From Panacagrimonas sp. (GTDB lineage Bacteria > Pseudomonadota > Gammaproteobacteria > Nevskiales > Nevskiaceae), in the NCBI GenBank assembly GCA_021773655.1, contig JAJFJX010000189.1:1-9504 (forward strand): a stretch of 9,504 nt of DNA. Reading direction: 5' to 3'. The notes under the pieces were generated by a model. That model saw only the letters and a list, made by a program, of their open reading frames with translations. It made no database searches and was not told where the DNA came from. The first letter of the stretch is position 1, and each line of letters begins with the position of its first letter. Below are positions 1 through 5,599 of this stretch, in pieces. The translations under genes and the position numbers were made by a program.

Positions 1-48
1 GTAGGCGCAATCGATGACGCTGAGATGTTCGACAAACAGGATGGACAC
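1..48 (-). CDS. QueD/6-pyruvoyl-tetrahydropterin synthase-like protein, N-terminal fragment (runs off left edge)
   Basis: Reading the minus strand from a GTG at 48-46 gives 16 open codons, MSILFVEHLSVIDCAY, which run out of the window. This resembles the start of the gammaproteobacterial 6-carboxytetrahydropterin synthase-like (QueD/PTPS) proteins, whose N-termini read approximately M-x-x-LFVEHLTVIDxSYL. That family converts dihydroneopterin triphosphate on the way to 7-deazaguanine (queuosine) or pterin products. Only 16 residues are visible, so none of the zinc-binding or catalytic residues can be checked. The gene is divergent from gltX. No Shine-Dalgarno sequence precedes the GTG: the bases just upstream are five A residues and then the heptamer repeat. 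The family call rests on recalled similarity of a short N-terminus and is moderate; that this is a real gene start is somewhat better supported. Confidence 0.5.
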   Translation of the reverse strand, partial: MSILFVEHLSVIDCAY

Positions 49-53
49 TTTTT

Positions 54-106
54 CGGGAATCGGGAATCGGGAATCGGGAATCGGGAATCGGGAATCGGGA
101 ATCGGG
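54..106. repeat. 7-bp tandem repeat (CGGGAAT)n, 7.6 copies
   Basis: Seven perfect uninterrupted copies of CGGGAAT occupy 54-102, with a partial CGGG at 103-106. On the minus strand the unit reads ATTCCCG. Similar GGGAATC/GATTCCC arrays are frequent between genes in Xanthomonas, Lysobacter and relatives (recalled knowledge). The array lies in the divergent gap between the QueD-like gene and gltX, only 5 bp from the putative GTG start of the former, so copy-number change would alter that gene's 5' leader. It lies upstream of the likely gltX -10 box. Confidence 0.95.
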
Positions 107-136
107 TGCCGCGGCCGGTGGCGCGACTGCGTAGTC

Positions 137-142
137 TAAAAT
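137..142 (+). promoter_or_regulatory. Candidate -10 box for gltX
   Basis: TAAAAT matches five of six bases of the sigma-70 consensus TATAAT and is one of the few AT-rich spots in the gap. Its 3' end is 77 bp before the gltX start, implying a leader of about 70 nt. No good -35 hexamer is seen at 16-18 bp spacing. On the other strand TAGACT (138-133) could serve the divergent QueD-like gene, which would put the heptamer repeat within that gene's transcribed leader. Both assignments are inference. Confidence 0.35.
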
Positions 143-219
143 GCCGGGTTGCCGTCCATCACCTTTCCCTGGCTGATCACGGTCCGCTCCCGCTCGCTGT
201 CCCTGCCGACCCTCGTCCG

Positions 220-1629
220 ATGACCGTCACTCGCTTCGCTCCCAGCCCCACCGGCTTCCTGCATATTGGCGGCGCGCGCACCGCATTGTTCTCCTGGCTT
301 TACGCCAAGGGCCGCGGTGGCAGGTTCCTGCTGCGCATCGAGGACACCGACCGCGAGCGCTCCACCGAGGCCGCGGTGGATGCCATCTTCGAGGGCATGG
401 CCTGGCTGGGCCTGGCTGGAGACAACCCCGAGCCGATCTACCAGACGCAGCGCCTGGGCCGCTACGCCGAAGTCATCGCCCGGATGCTGGCCCAGGGGAC
501 GGCCTATCACTGCTACGCCAGCAAGCAGGAGCTCGATCAGCTGCGGGCCGAGCAGCAGGCGCGCAAGGAAAAGCCGCGCTACGACGGTCGCTGGCGCCCC
601 GAGGCCGGCAAGATCCTGCCCGCGCCACCCCAGGGCGTGAAGCCGGTCGTGCGCTTCAAGAGCCCCGACGAGGGCCGCGTGGTCCTCAAGGACCTGATCA
701 AGGGCGAGATCGTGTTCGATGCCCGCGAGCTGGATGACCTGATCATCGCCCGCAGCGACGGCACGCCCACCTACAACTTCTGCGTGGTCGTCGATGACAT
801 GGACATGGGTATCACCCATGTCATTCGCGGTGACGACCATGTCAACAACACCCCGCGCCAGATCCAGATCCTGCAGGCGCTGGGCGCCGCGCCGCCGGCC
901 TACGCGCACGTCTCCATGATTCTCGGCGGCGACGGCGCCAAGCTGTCCAAGCGCCACGGTGCCCTCGGTGTCATGGAGTACCGGACCATGGGCTTCATGC
1001 CCGAGGCCATGCTCAATTACCTGGTGCGCCTGGGCTGGAGCCACGGCGACCAGGAACTGTTCACACGCCAGGAGATGATCGAGAAATTCGACTTCGATCA
1101 TGTTTCCGCCAGTCCGGCGCGCTTCGACATGGAAAAGGCCTACTGGGTCAATCATCAGTACCTGAAGGTCACTGACCCGGCGTTGATCGCGCCGGAGTTC
1201 GAGTGGCATCTGCGCCGCATCGGCGTCGACCCGGACAATGGCCCGGCACTGATCGCGGTGATCGAGCAGCAGCGAGAGCGCTGCCGAACCCTGGCCGAAA
1301 TGGCTGACAAGTCGCGCTTCTTCTACGAGGAACTGTCCGGCTACAACGACAGGGACGCGGCCAGGCACCTCACGCCCAAGTCCGCGCCGGTGCTGGCCGC
1401 GCTGATCGAGACGCTGGGCACCTCCGATTGGCAGCCCGAAGCCCTGCACGACGCGGTGCACGGCGTGGCCGAGACGCTCGGCCTCAAGCTGGGCGACGTC
1501 GCCCAGCCGATCCGCGTCGCCGTGGCCGGCATGGCGGTTTCGCCCCCCATCGACCATACCCTGGCCTTACTGGGACGCGTGCGCGCACTGGCGCGCCTGC
1601 AGGCCGCTGCGCTCAAGGCCGGAAGCTGA
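220..1629 (+). CDS. gltX: Glutamyl-tRNA synthetase
   Basis: This class I aminoacyl-tRNA synthetase charges tRNA-Glu with glutamate in the cytoplasm (EC 6.1.1.17). The 469-residue product is close to E. coli GltX (471). The ATP-binding HIGH motif is seen as APSPTGFLHIGG (residues 7-18) and the KMSKS-class loop as KLSKRHG (241-247). The Rossmann catalytic domain is followed by an all-helical anticodon-binding domain ending in the typical QPIRVAVAGMAVSPPID block (429-445). I chose the ATG at 220 because the family begins M-x-x-x-RFAPSPTG; the open frame continues upstream to 25 but translates the heptamer repeat and is not conserved-looking. No clear Shine-Dalgarno sequence precedes 220. The zinc site of E. 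coli GltX (Cys98, Cys100, Cys125, His127) is reduced here to Cys98, with Ala100, Trp125 and Pro127. The gene appears monocistronic and converges with the MFS gene. Confidence 0.97.
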   Translation: MTVTRFAPSPTGFLHIGGARTALFSWLYAKGRGGRFLLRIEDTDRERSTEAAVDAIFEGMAWLGLAGDNPEPIYQTQRLGRYAEVIARMLAQGTAYHCYASKQELDQLRAEQQARKEKPRYDGRWRPEAGKILPAPPQGVKPVVRFKSPDEGRVVLKDLIKGEIVFDARELDDLIIARSDGTPTYNFCVVVDDMDMGITHVIRGDDHVNNTPRQIQILQALGAAPPAYAHVSMILGGDGAKLSKRHGALGVMEYRTMGFMPEAMLNYLVRLGWSHGDQELFTRQEMIEKFDFDHVSASPARFDMEKAYWVNHQYLKVTDPALIAPEFEWHLRRIGVDPDNGPALIAVIEQQRERCRTLAEMADKSRFFYEELSGYNDRDAARHLTPKSAPVLAALIETLGTSDWQPEALHDAVHGVAETLGLKLGDVAQPIRVAVAGMAVSPPIDHTLALLGRVRALARLQAAALKAGS

Positions 1630-1636
1630 CCAACCG

Positions 1637-1655
1637 GACCCGGGCCTTTCGGGTC
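1637..1655. terminator. Short GC hairpin after gltX
   Basis: GACCCG (1637-1642) and CGGGTC (1650-1655) form a perfect 6-bp stem with a 7-nt loop, 7 bp after the gltX stop codon. No T-tract follows, so it is at best a weak or factor-assisted terminator. Confidence 0.35.
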
Positions 1656-1688
1656 GCCTGGCAGTGCGCCACATCGTCAGACATTGAC

Positions 1689-1712
1689 TTCCCACACCGA
1701 GGTGTTGGGAGT
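1689..1712. repeat. Imperfect inverted repeat
   Basis: The stretch TTCCCACACC-GA-GGTGTTGGGAGT can fold back on itself with one bulged base; the core pairs ACACC (1694-1698) with GGTGT (1701-1705) and CCCA with TGGG further out. It could add to termination of the convergent genes or be a degenerate REP-like unit. There is no T-tract. Confidence 0.3.
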
Positions 1713-1745
1713 GATGCAGACAGAATCGGCGACAGGAATCGATAA

Positions 1746-1779
1746 CGGCGTCATTCCCGCATTCGCGGGAATGACGCTG
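1746..1779. repeat. REP-like palindrome with 13-bp perfect arms
   Basis: The left arm GCGTCATTCCCGC (1748-1760) and right arm GCGGGAATGACGC (1765-1777) are perfect reverse complements around a 4-nt ATTC loop. A G-T wobble and a further C-G pair extend the stem to 1746-1779. The core GTCATTCCCGC...GCGGGAATGAC resembles dispersed extragenic palindromes seen in many proteobacteria. It lies between convergent gltX and the MFS gene, so a bidirectional Rho-independent or mRNA-stabilising role is possible, but neither side carries a T-tract. Both arms contain the ATTCCCG heptamer that makes up the tandem array at 54-106. Confidence 0.8.
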
Positions 1780-1787
1780 GCTGAGAA

Positions 1788-1874
1788 TCATTGCCAATCG
1801 AATTCGCCCTTGCTCGCCCCGAGCTGCTGCACCAGGGCGTAGCCACTGGTGCCGGCCTTGACCGCTAGGCGCAC
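1788..1874 (-). other. Short coding-like open frame overlapping the 3' end of the MFS gene
   Basis: From a GTG at 1874-1872 a 28-codon frame runs to TGA at 1790-1788, overlapping the last 10 bp of the MFS gene in another frame. Its centre reads KAGTSGYALVQQLG and it ends in KGEFDWQ. Codon third positions are about 80% G or C, as in the real genes nearby, and the amino-acid composition looks protein-like. A -1 slip near the end of the MFS gene would join it as a C-terminal extension. It could be a tail lost by frameshift, a small coupled ORF, a remnant, or chance. I do not recognise the peptide and see no ribosome-binding site. Confidence 0.2.
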
Positions 1875-3091
1875 CGCAGCGGCCAGGCATTCGCCAGCCG
1901 GGCGGGGCCATGACCTCGGTCCAGCCCCAGCACCAGCGCCAGGCAACCCAGGCCGGAGAGCAGGGTCGACAGACCGAAGGCGCCGAGGTAGCCGGCGGCG
2001 TCGCCGAGCAGCCCGCCGCAGAGGCCGGCCAGTCCGGTGGCGAAGACGATGGCGCAGGCCAGCAGCGTGTAATCGGTGCCGGCGTGATCGGGATCGGAGG
2101 CGTCCATCATCAGGGTGAACAGGGCGACCGTGGCCGCGCCCCCGAGCAGATGTTCTGCGGTGCTGGCGGCGTAGATCAGCCGGTGGTCGCCAGGGTCGAA
2201 CGCGCAGGCCACATACAGCAGCAGGCTGGCGGTCTGCAGCACGCCGCAGGTGATCAAAGCGGGGCGCCGGCCGAAGTGCCAGGCCATCCAGCCGCCCAGT
2301 GCCGCACCGGCCAGGCCCATGCTGGAGCCGATGCTGCCCTTGACCACCGCGATCATCTCCTTGCTCAGGCCGGCGTCGTACATGAACGGACCGACCAGCG
2401 ACGAGGCCATGGCGTCTCCGAACTTGTAGGCGCAGATCAGTGCCACGAATCCGCCCACACCGGGCTGTCGCAGGCGCGCGCTCCAGGCCAGCAGCAATTG
2501 CCGGCCGGCGGGTCGCTCACGGGCGGCGGCAGGGGCCTCGTCTCGCGGCAGGAACAGCACCGGCAGCAGGGTCAGGGCCAGCACCGCGGCCATGCACAGG
2601 AACATGGTCGACCAGCCGCTGCGGGCATACACCCACAACAGCAGGCCACCGCCGAGGATCATGCCCAGGCGATAGGCGCCCACCTGCACGCCGTTGCCCG
2701 GACCACGCTCGGCCGGTGACAGCAGGCGCACGGCCAGGCCGTCGGTGGCCACGTCCTGGGTCGAGGCCAGCAGGTTGAACAGCAGCAAGGCGGCGAAGAT
2801 CGCGGCCAGGCCCGAGGCCATGTCGATGAAGGACAGCGCCACGGCACCACCCAGGGTCAGCAGTTGCAGGCCCAGCAACCACTGTCGCCGCGTGCCGGTG
2901 TGATCGACCAGCGGTGCCCACAGGAATTTCAGCGCCCAGGGCAGGTACAGCAGCCCGCTGGCGCCGATCGCCGCCAGTGACAGTCCGCGCTCGCGCAGCA
3001 GCACCGGCAGCGCCTGGGTGAAGAAGCCGAACGGCAGACCCTGGGCCAGGTACAGGCCGGCCAGCAGGCCGAACTTGTAGCCGGCGCTCAC
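1865..3091 (-). CDS. MFS permease, AmpG/PAT type, RhtX/FptX siderophore-transporter-like
   Basis: This 408-residue inner-membrane protein has roughly 10-12 hydrophobic segments. The N-terminal block AQGLPFGFFTQALPVLLRE (16-34), then LPWALKFLWAPLVD (50-63) and STQDVATDGLAVRLL (110-124), are hallmarks of the AmpG/PAT branch of the major facilitator superfamily. GNGVQVGAYRLGMILGGG (132-149) fits the RhtX/FptX subgroup best, which takes up siderophores such as rhizobactin 1021 or pyochelin. AmpG members instead import anhydromuropeptides. No TonB receptor or siderophore genes lie nearby, so the substrate is open. The start is a GTG at 3091-3089, with no upstream in-frame alternative before a stop. 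It lies 20 bp after the DUF502 stop on the same strand, so co-transcription is likely. No clear ribosome-binding site is visible. The C-terminus after about residue 390 is polar and may be frameshift-altered (see the short frame at 1788-1874). Confidence 0.85.
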   Translation of the reverse strand: MSAGYKFGLLAGLYLAQGLPFGFFTQALPVLLRERGLSLAAIGASGLLYLPWALKFLWAPLVDHTGTRRQWLLGLQLLTLGGAVALSFIDMASGLAAIFAALLLFNLLASTQDVATDGLAVRLLSPAERGPGNGVQVGAYRLGMILGGGLLLWVYARSGWSTMFLCMAAVLALTLLPVLFLPRDEAPAAARERPAGRQLLLAWSARLRQPGVGGFVALICAYKFGDAMASSLVGPFMYDAGLSKEMIAVVKGSIGSSMGLAGAALGGWMAWHFGRRPALITCGVLQTASLLLYVACAFDPGDHRLIYAASTAEHLLGGAATVALFTLMMDASDPDHAGTDYTLLACAIVFATGLAGLCGGLLGDAAGYLGAFGLSTLLSGLGCLALVLGLDRGHGPARLANAWPLRCA

Positions 3092-3111
3092 CGGGTGTGC
3101 GCGGGCCGCAC

Positions 3112-3840
3112 TCAGGGGCTTGCAGGCGGATCGTTGCGCTTCGGCGGCTCGGTCGAGTCGTTGCCGCCGACGTTGCCGCCGTTGTGGTCACCCTGGTCCG
3201 GCGAGCGCGACAGTCCGGCGGTGATGAGAAAGCGCATCGCCTCCTCCATGCCCATGTCCAGCGGTGTCAGGTAGCTGCGAGGCAACAGCACGGTATAGCC
3301 GCCGATCTGATAGCTCATGGGCAGATAGACCGCCACCGAGTCCACGCCCTCCACGGTTGGCAGGCCGGCCCCTTCCAGGTCGTCCAGCGTGACGAAACCC
3401 AGCATGCGCACCGGCAGGTGCGGCATCTGCACCAGCACCACCTGTCCGAATCGCCGCGAGCCGCTGCCGGCGCGCGAGAAGAACCCGGTGAGGTCCTTGA
3501 CCGCGCTGTAGACGGTCTTGATCAGAGGAATGCGTTCGAGCAGGTCCTCGACCCAGTTGACCAGTTCGCGAAAGAAGATTGCCTGCATCAGCAGGCCCAC
3601 CAGCATGATGGTCAGCAGCGACACCACCAGGCCCATTCCGGGCAGGTAGGCGTCGCCCGGCAGCAGCACGCGGATAAAGCCGCCGAGCACCGTCTCCGCA
3701 GTGCCGATCAGCCACATCACCACCGCCAGGGTGACCATGATCGGCAACAGCACGAACAGGCCGGTGAGGAAGGTGCCGGTGACGCGACGCCAGTCGCCGA
3801 GGTAGCGCAGCAGGGCAGGCTTTTTCAAAGGTTTTTTCAT
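3112..3840 (-). CDS. DUF502 family membrane protein
   Basis: This 242-residue protein has two predicted membrane segments, about 21-46 (TGTFLTGLFVLLPIMVTLAV and onward) and 66-90 (LPGMGLVVSLLTIMLVGLLM and onward). A cytoplasmic-type domain follows, with the DUF502 signature RIPLIKTVYSAVKDL (103-117), then VQMPHLPVRMLGFVT (137-151) and LPMSYQIGGYTVLLPRS (173-189). DUF502 proteins are related to plant LIKE-COV proteins; their bacterial function is unknown. The last 30 residues are low-complexity, rich in Gly, Asn, Asp and Pro, and look disordered. The ATG at 3840 starts a basic MKKPLKKP N-terminus; there is no obvious Shine-Dalgarno sequence in the C-rich bases before it. It is the middle gene of a three-gene minus-strand run: 97 bp after the carotenoid oxygenase and 20 bp before the MFS gene. 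Confidence 0.88.
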   Translation of the reverse strand: MKKPLKKPALLRYLGDWRRVTGTFLTGLFVLLPIMVTLAVVMWLIGTAETVLGGFIRVLLPGDAYLPGMGLVVSLLTIMLVGLLMQAIFFRELVNWVEDLLERIPLIKTVYSAVKDLTGFFSRAGSGSRRFGQVVLVQMPHLPVRMLGFVTLDDLEGAGLPTVEGVDSVAVYLPMSYQIGGYTVLLPRSYLTPLDMGMEEAMRFLITAGLSRSPDQGDHNGGNVGGNDSTEPPKRNDPPASP

Positions 3841-3937
3841 GGGGGCCGGGAGCGAGGCGTTGAGCCGGGCGCCGGACGCGGCGCAGGGCGCGGGTAGGAC
3901 GAAGGCCGGTGCTGCGGAGTTCCGCTTGCGGTGTCGA

Positions 3938-5470
3938 TCAGAGCACCGCCCGCCGTGCCGGCACCGTCAGCTCGGCGGCGCCGGCCCAGCATGCATGGGT
4001 GCCGCTGGGGATGCGCAGGGGCAGGCGGATGCGCGCGATGGGCCCGACCGCAAGGTTCTGCGCGGCATAGATCAGGCCCTCGGAACGCCCGCGGCCGACA
4101 TCGGTGACCAGGGTCAGCAGCCAGCCATCGTCCTCGGAACGGGCCCCCGGGCGCGGCACGAAGCGCAGTTCGCTGCCGAACACACCGGGGCCGAAGGCGA
4201 CCGTCTGGCGCGTGCCGGCCTGCAGGTCGAGCTTGACCAGGCCGCGGAACAGGAACCAGCCGGGCTCGCCGAGCATGCTGTAGACATAGCGCGCCGCATG
4301 ATCGGGGTCGGGCGCATGCACGCAGCCGAATTCGCAGACCATGTCGTCCAGGGGTCCTTCCTGCGTGGCGCCGGTGCGCAGATTGAAGCGCCAGCGCCAC
4401 AGCTGGGGGCGCAATGAATCCAGGTCCAGGAACGCCATCATGCGCGCGTATTCGGCCGGCGCCCCCGCCAGCGGTGGCGGACAGGGGCACTGCTGGCGAT
4501 AGCCGTCCAGGATCACCTCTTCGCCGTCCTCGCGGGCCTGCACGAAGTGCAGGGCATAGGTGGGGCTGGCCTCGAACCAGCGGATGTCTGCCGGCGCGCA
4601 GCCAGCCGGTCCGCCGCGTCGCTGCGAAGGGTTCTGCGCCGGGCTGCTGCGCGGCACCAGTGCAAAGCGCGAGGGCAGGTCGTGCATCCGTGCCACGAAC
4701 AGATTGCGTGTCAGCAGGTCCGGGTCCCAGAACAGCGGGAAGTCGTTGAGCACGTACCAGTGGCGCGTGAACATCATGGCGTGCGGCAGCCGCGGACCCG
4801 GCAGGGGCACCTCGCAGACCTGGCTCACCTCGCCGTCGGCGCCGGTGGTGCCACATTGCAGGTGGGGTGCCTGGCGCGCATGGCCGAACCACAGCAGCGA
4901 CTGCGTGGCCGGGTCGACCTGCGCGTGGGCCGAGACGCCGGACCTCGGGAAATGCCCGCCCCAGCCCACCGCGCCCTGCGGATCCAGACTCACCGGGTCG
5001 GCTGCGTACAGTTCGCCGCACTGGTAGAAGCTGCTCAGCGCGCGACCGGCGAACACGCAGACGTCGGTGCTGGAACTGTCCTTGAGCGCGCCATGCGCAC
5101 CCCAGCCGGGACGCTCGGACAGCGGCGGCATCTGCGCGATGCCCGACCACAGCGAACGGCCGACGTCCTGTTCATCGACGAACCCGCGAGTTCGTACGAA
5201 GCGGTTGCGGAAGGCGGCGCGACCGTGATGCAGGCGCAGTGCGCACAACATGCCGTCGCCGTCGAAAGGGTGGTAGAGGCCCAGCGGCGTGTGCAAGGGG
5301 TTTTCGGTGTTGCGCAGATAGACCCCGTCCAGGTCCTGCGGGATGTGGCCCTGGACCGGGCAGTCGTCGTCGGCCCATTCCTCGAACACCGGCGCCCAGG
5401 CGCCGTTGAGATACGGGTGATCGCCCGGCACCAGATCGTGTCGGACGCGCTGCAGCAGGTGCGCGCTCAT
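3938..5470 (-). CDS. Carotenoid oxygenase (RPE65/carotenoid cleavage dioxygenase) family protein
   Basis: This 510-residue non-haem iron enzyme belongs to the seven-bladed propeller family that oxidatively cleaves a C=C bond in carotenoids, apocarotenoids or stilbenes to give two carbonyl products. The four iron-binding histidines can be placed at His182 (VSAHAQVDP), His230 (RLPHAMMFT), His308 (YALHFVQA) and His492 (SGTHACWAG). Other family blocks are GVYLRNTENP (49-58), YHPFDGDGML (66-75), VCEFGCVHAP (378-387) and FVPRPGARSEDDGWLLTLVTD (437-457). Of the three second-shell Glu residues that normally hold the histidines, Glu380 and Glu434 are present, while the first position appears to be Gln150 (FYQCGELYAADP). 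The ATG at 5470 is the only in-frame start after an upstream stop. It has no Shine-Dalgarno of its own and overlaps a leader ORF by ATGA. There is no signal peptide. The gene is divergent from the oxidoreductase and first in a run with DUF502 and MFS genes. The substrate is unknown; no carotenoid-synthesis gene is in the window. Confidence 0.93.
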   Translation of the reverse strand: MSAHLLQRVRHDLVPGDHPYLNGAWAPVFEEWADDDCPVQGHIPQDLDGVYLRNTENPLHTPLGLYHPFDGDGMLCALRLHHGRAAFRNRFVRTRGFVDEQDVGRSLWSGIAQMPPLSERPGWGAHGALKDSSSTDVCVFAGRALSSFYQCGELYAADPVSLDPQGAVGWGGHFPRSGVSAHAQVDPATQSLLWFGHARQAPHLQCGTTGADGEVSQVCEVPLPGPRLPHAMMFTRHWYVLNDFPLFWDPDLLTRNLFVARMHDLPSRFALVPRSSPAQNPSQRRGGPAGCAPADIRWFEASPTYALHFVQAREDGEEVILDGYRQQCPCPPPLAGAPAEYARMMAFLDLDSLRPQLWRWRFNLRTGATQEGPLDDMVCEFGCVHAPDPDHAARYVYSMLGEPGWFLFRGLVKLDLQAGTRQTVAFGPGVFGSELRFVPRPGARSEDDGWLLTLVTDVGRGRSEGLIYAAQNLAVGPIARIRLPLRIPSGTHACWAGAAELTVPARRAVL

Positions 5471-5502
5471 GTGGTGGGCAAGGGTGGCAGGCGGCTGAGC
5501 AT
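5467..5502 (-). CDS. Candidate 11-codon leader ORF coupled to the carotenoid oxygenase
   Basis: An ATG at 5502-5500 begins MLSRLPPLPTT and stops at TGA 5469-5467. It sits 5 nt after a perfect GGAGG and its stop overlaps the oxygenase ATG as ATGA. The oxygenase start has no Shine-Dalgarno at a usable distance, so translation could be coupled through this mini-ORF. A second ATG at 5507-5505 is only 0 nt from GGAGG, too close to be used. The peptide has no recognised function; a coupling role is inferred. Confidence 0.45.
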   Translation of the reverse strand: MLSRLPPLPTT

Positions 5503-5507
5503 GGCAT

Positions 5508-5512
5508 CCTCC
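5508..5512 (-). promoter_or_regulatory. Strong Shine-Dalgarno GGAGG placed for the leader ORF
   Basis: GGAGG is on the minus strand at 5512-5508, with a 5-nt spacer to the leader ATG at 5502 but 37 nt from the oxygenase ATG at 5470. It therefore fits the leader ORF and not the main gene. Confidence 0.6.
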
Positions 5513-5527
5513 GGCGCGGGTGACGGG

Positions 5528-5533
5528 ATTCTA
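5528..5533 (-). promoter_or_regulatory. Candidate -10 box for the carotenoid oxygenase transcript
   Basis: TAGAAT on the minus strand (5533-5528) matches five of six consensus bases and is the most AT-rich site in the divergent gap. It would start the transcript near 5521, about 9 nt before the GGAGG of the leader ORF. No recognisable -35 hexamer lies at normal spacing, so an activator or another sigma factor may be needed if it is used. Confidence 0.35.
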
Positions 5534-5589
5534 CGTGGCCGGCCTCCCGCCAGGCCGCATGTCTGCGTCCCCGTGCCCCCGCAATCACC

Positions 5590-5593
5590 GGAG
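5590..5593 (+). promoter_or_regulatory. Ribosome-binding site deciding the oxidoreductase start
   Basis: GGAG lies 6 nt before the ATG at 5600. It supports this start over the much longer open frame that continues upstream through the antisense of the oxygenase gene. Confidence 0.65.
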
Positions 5594-5599
5594 CCGAAC

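Noticed and set aside
54..106. CRISPR-like array
   Set aside because: The units are 7 bp with no spacers, and no cas gene is present; it is a simple tandem repeat.
136..1557. Long minus-strand open frame (473 codons) opposite gltX
   Set aside because: It is the antisense of a clear gltX gene; its product is His/Val/Gly-rich with no recognisable motifs, as expected from GC-rich shadow frames.
3841..3937. Possible promoter or hairpin (GCGGA-GT-TCCGC at 3914-3925) between the oxygenase and DUF502 genes
   Set aside because: The stem is only 5 bp with a 2-nt loop, and no convincing -10/-35 pair is visible in this GC-rich gap.
3837..5150. Minus-strand 437-codon frame inside the carotenoid oxygenase region
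   Set aside because: It is Arg/Ala/Gly/Pro-rich and overlaps in another frame the oxygenase, whose four His ligands and family motifs are intact.
4547..5599. Upstream extension of the quinone oxidoreductase frame by 351 codons
   Set aside because: The extension is antisense to the oxygenase gene and has no family similarity; the ATG at 5600 has a Shine-Dalgarno and yields the standard family length.
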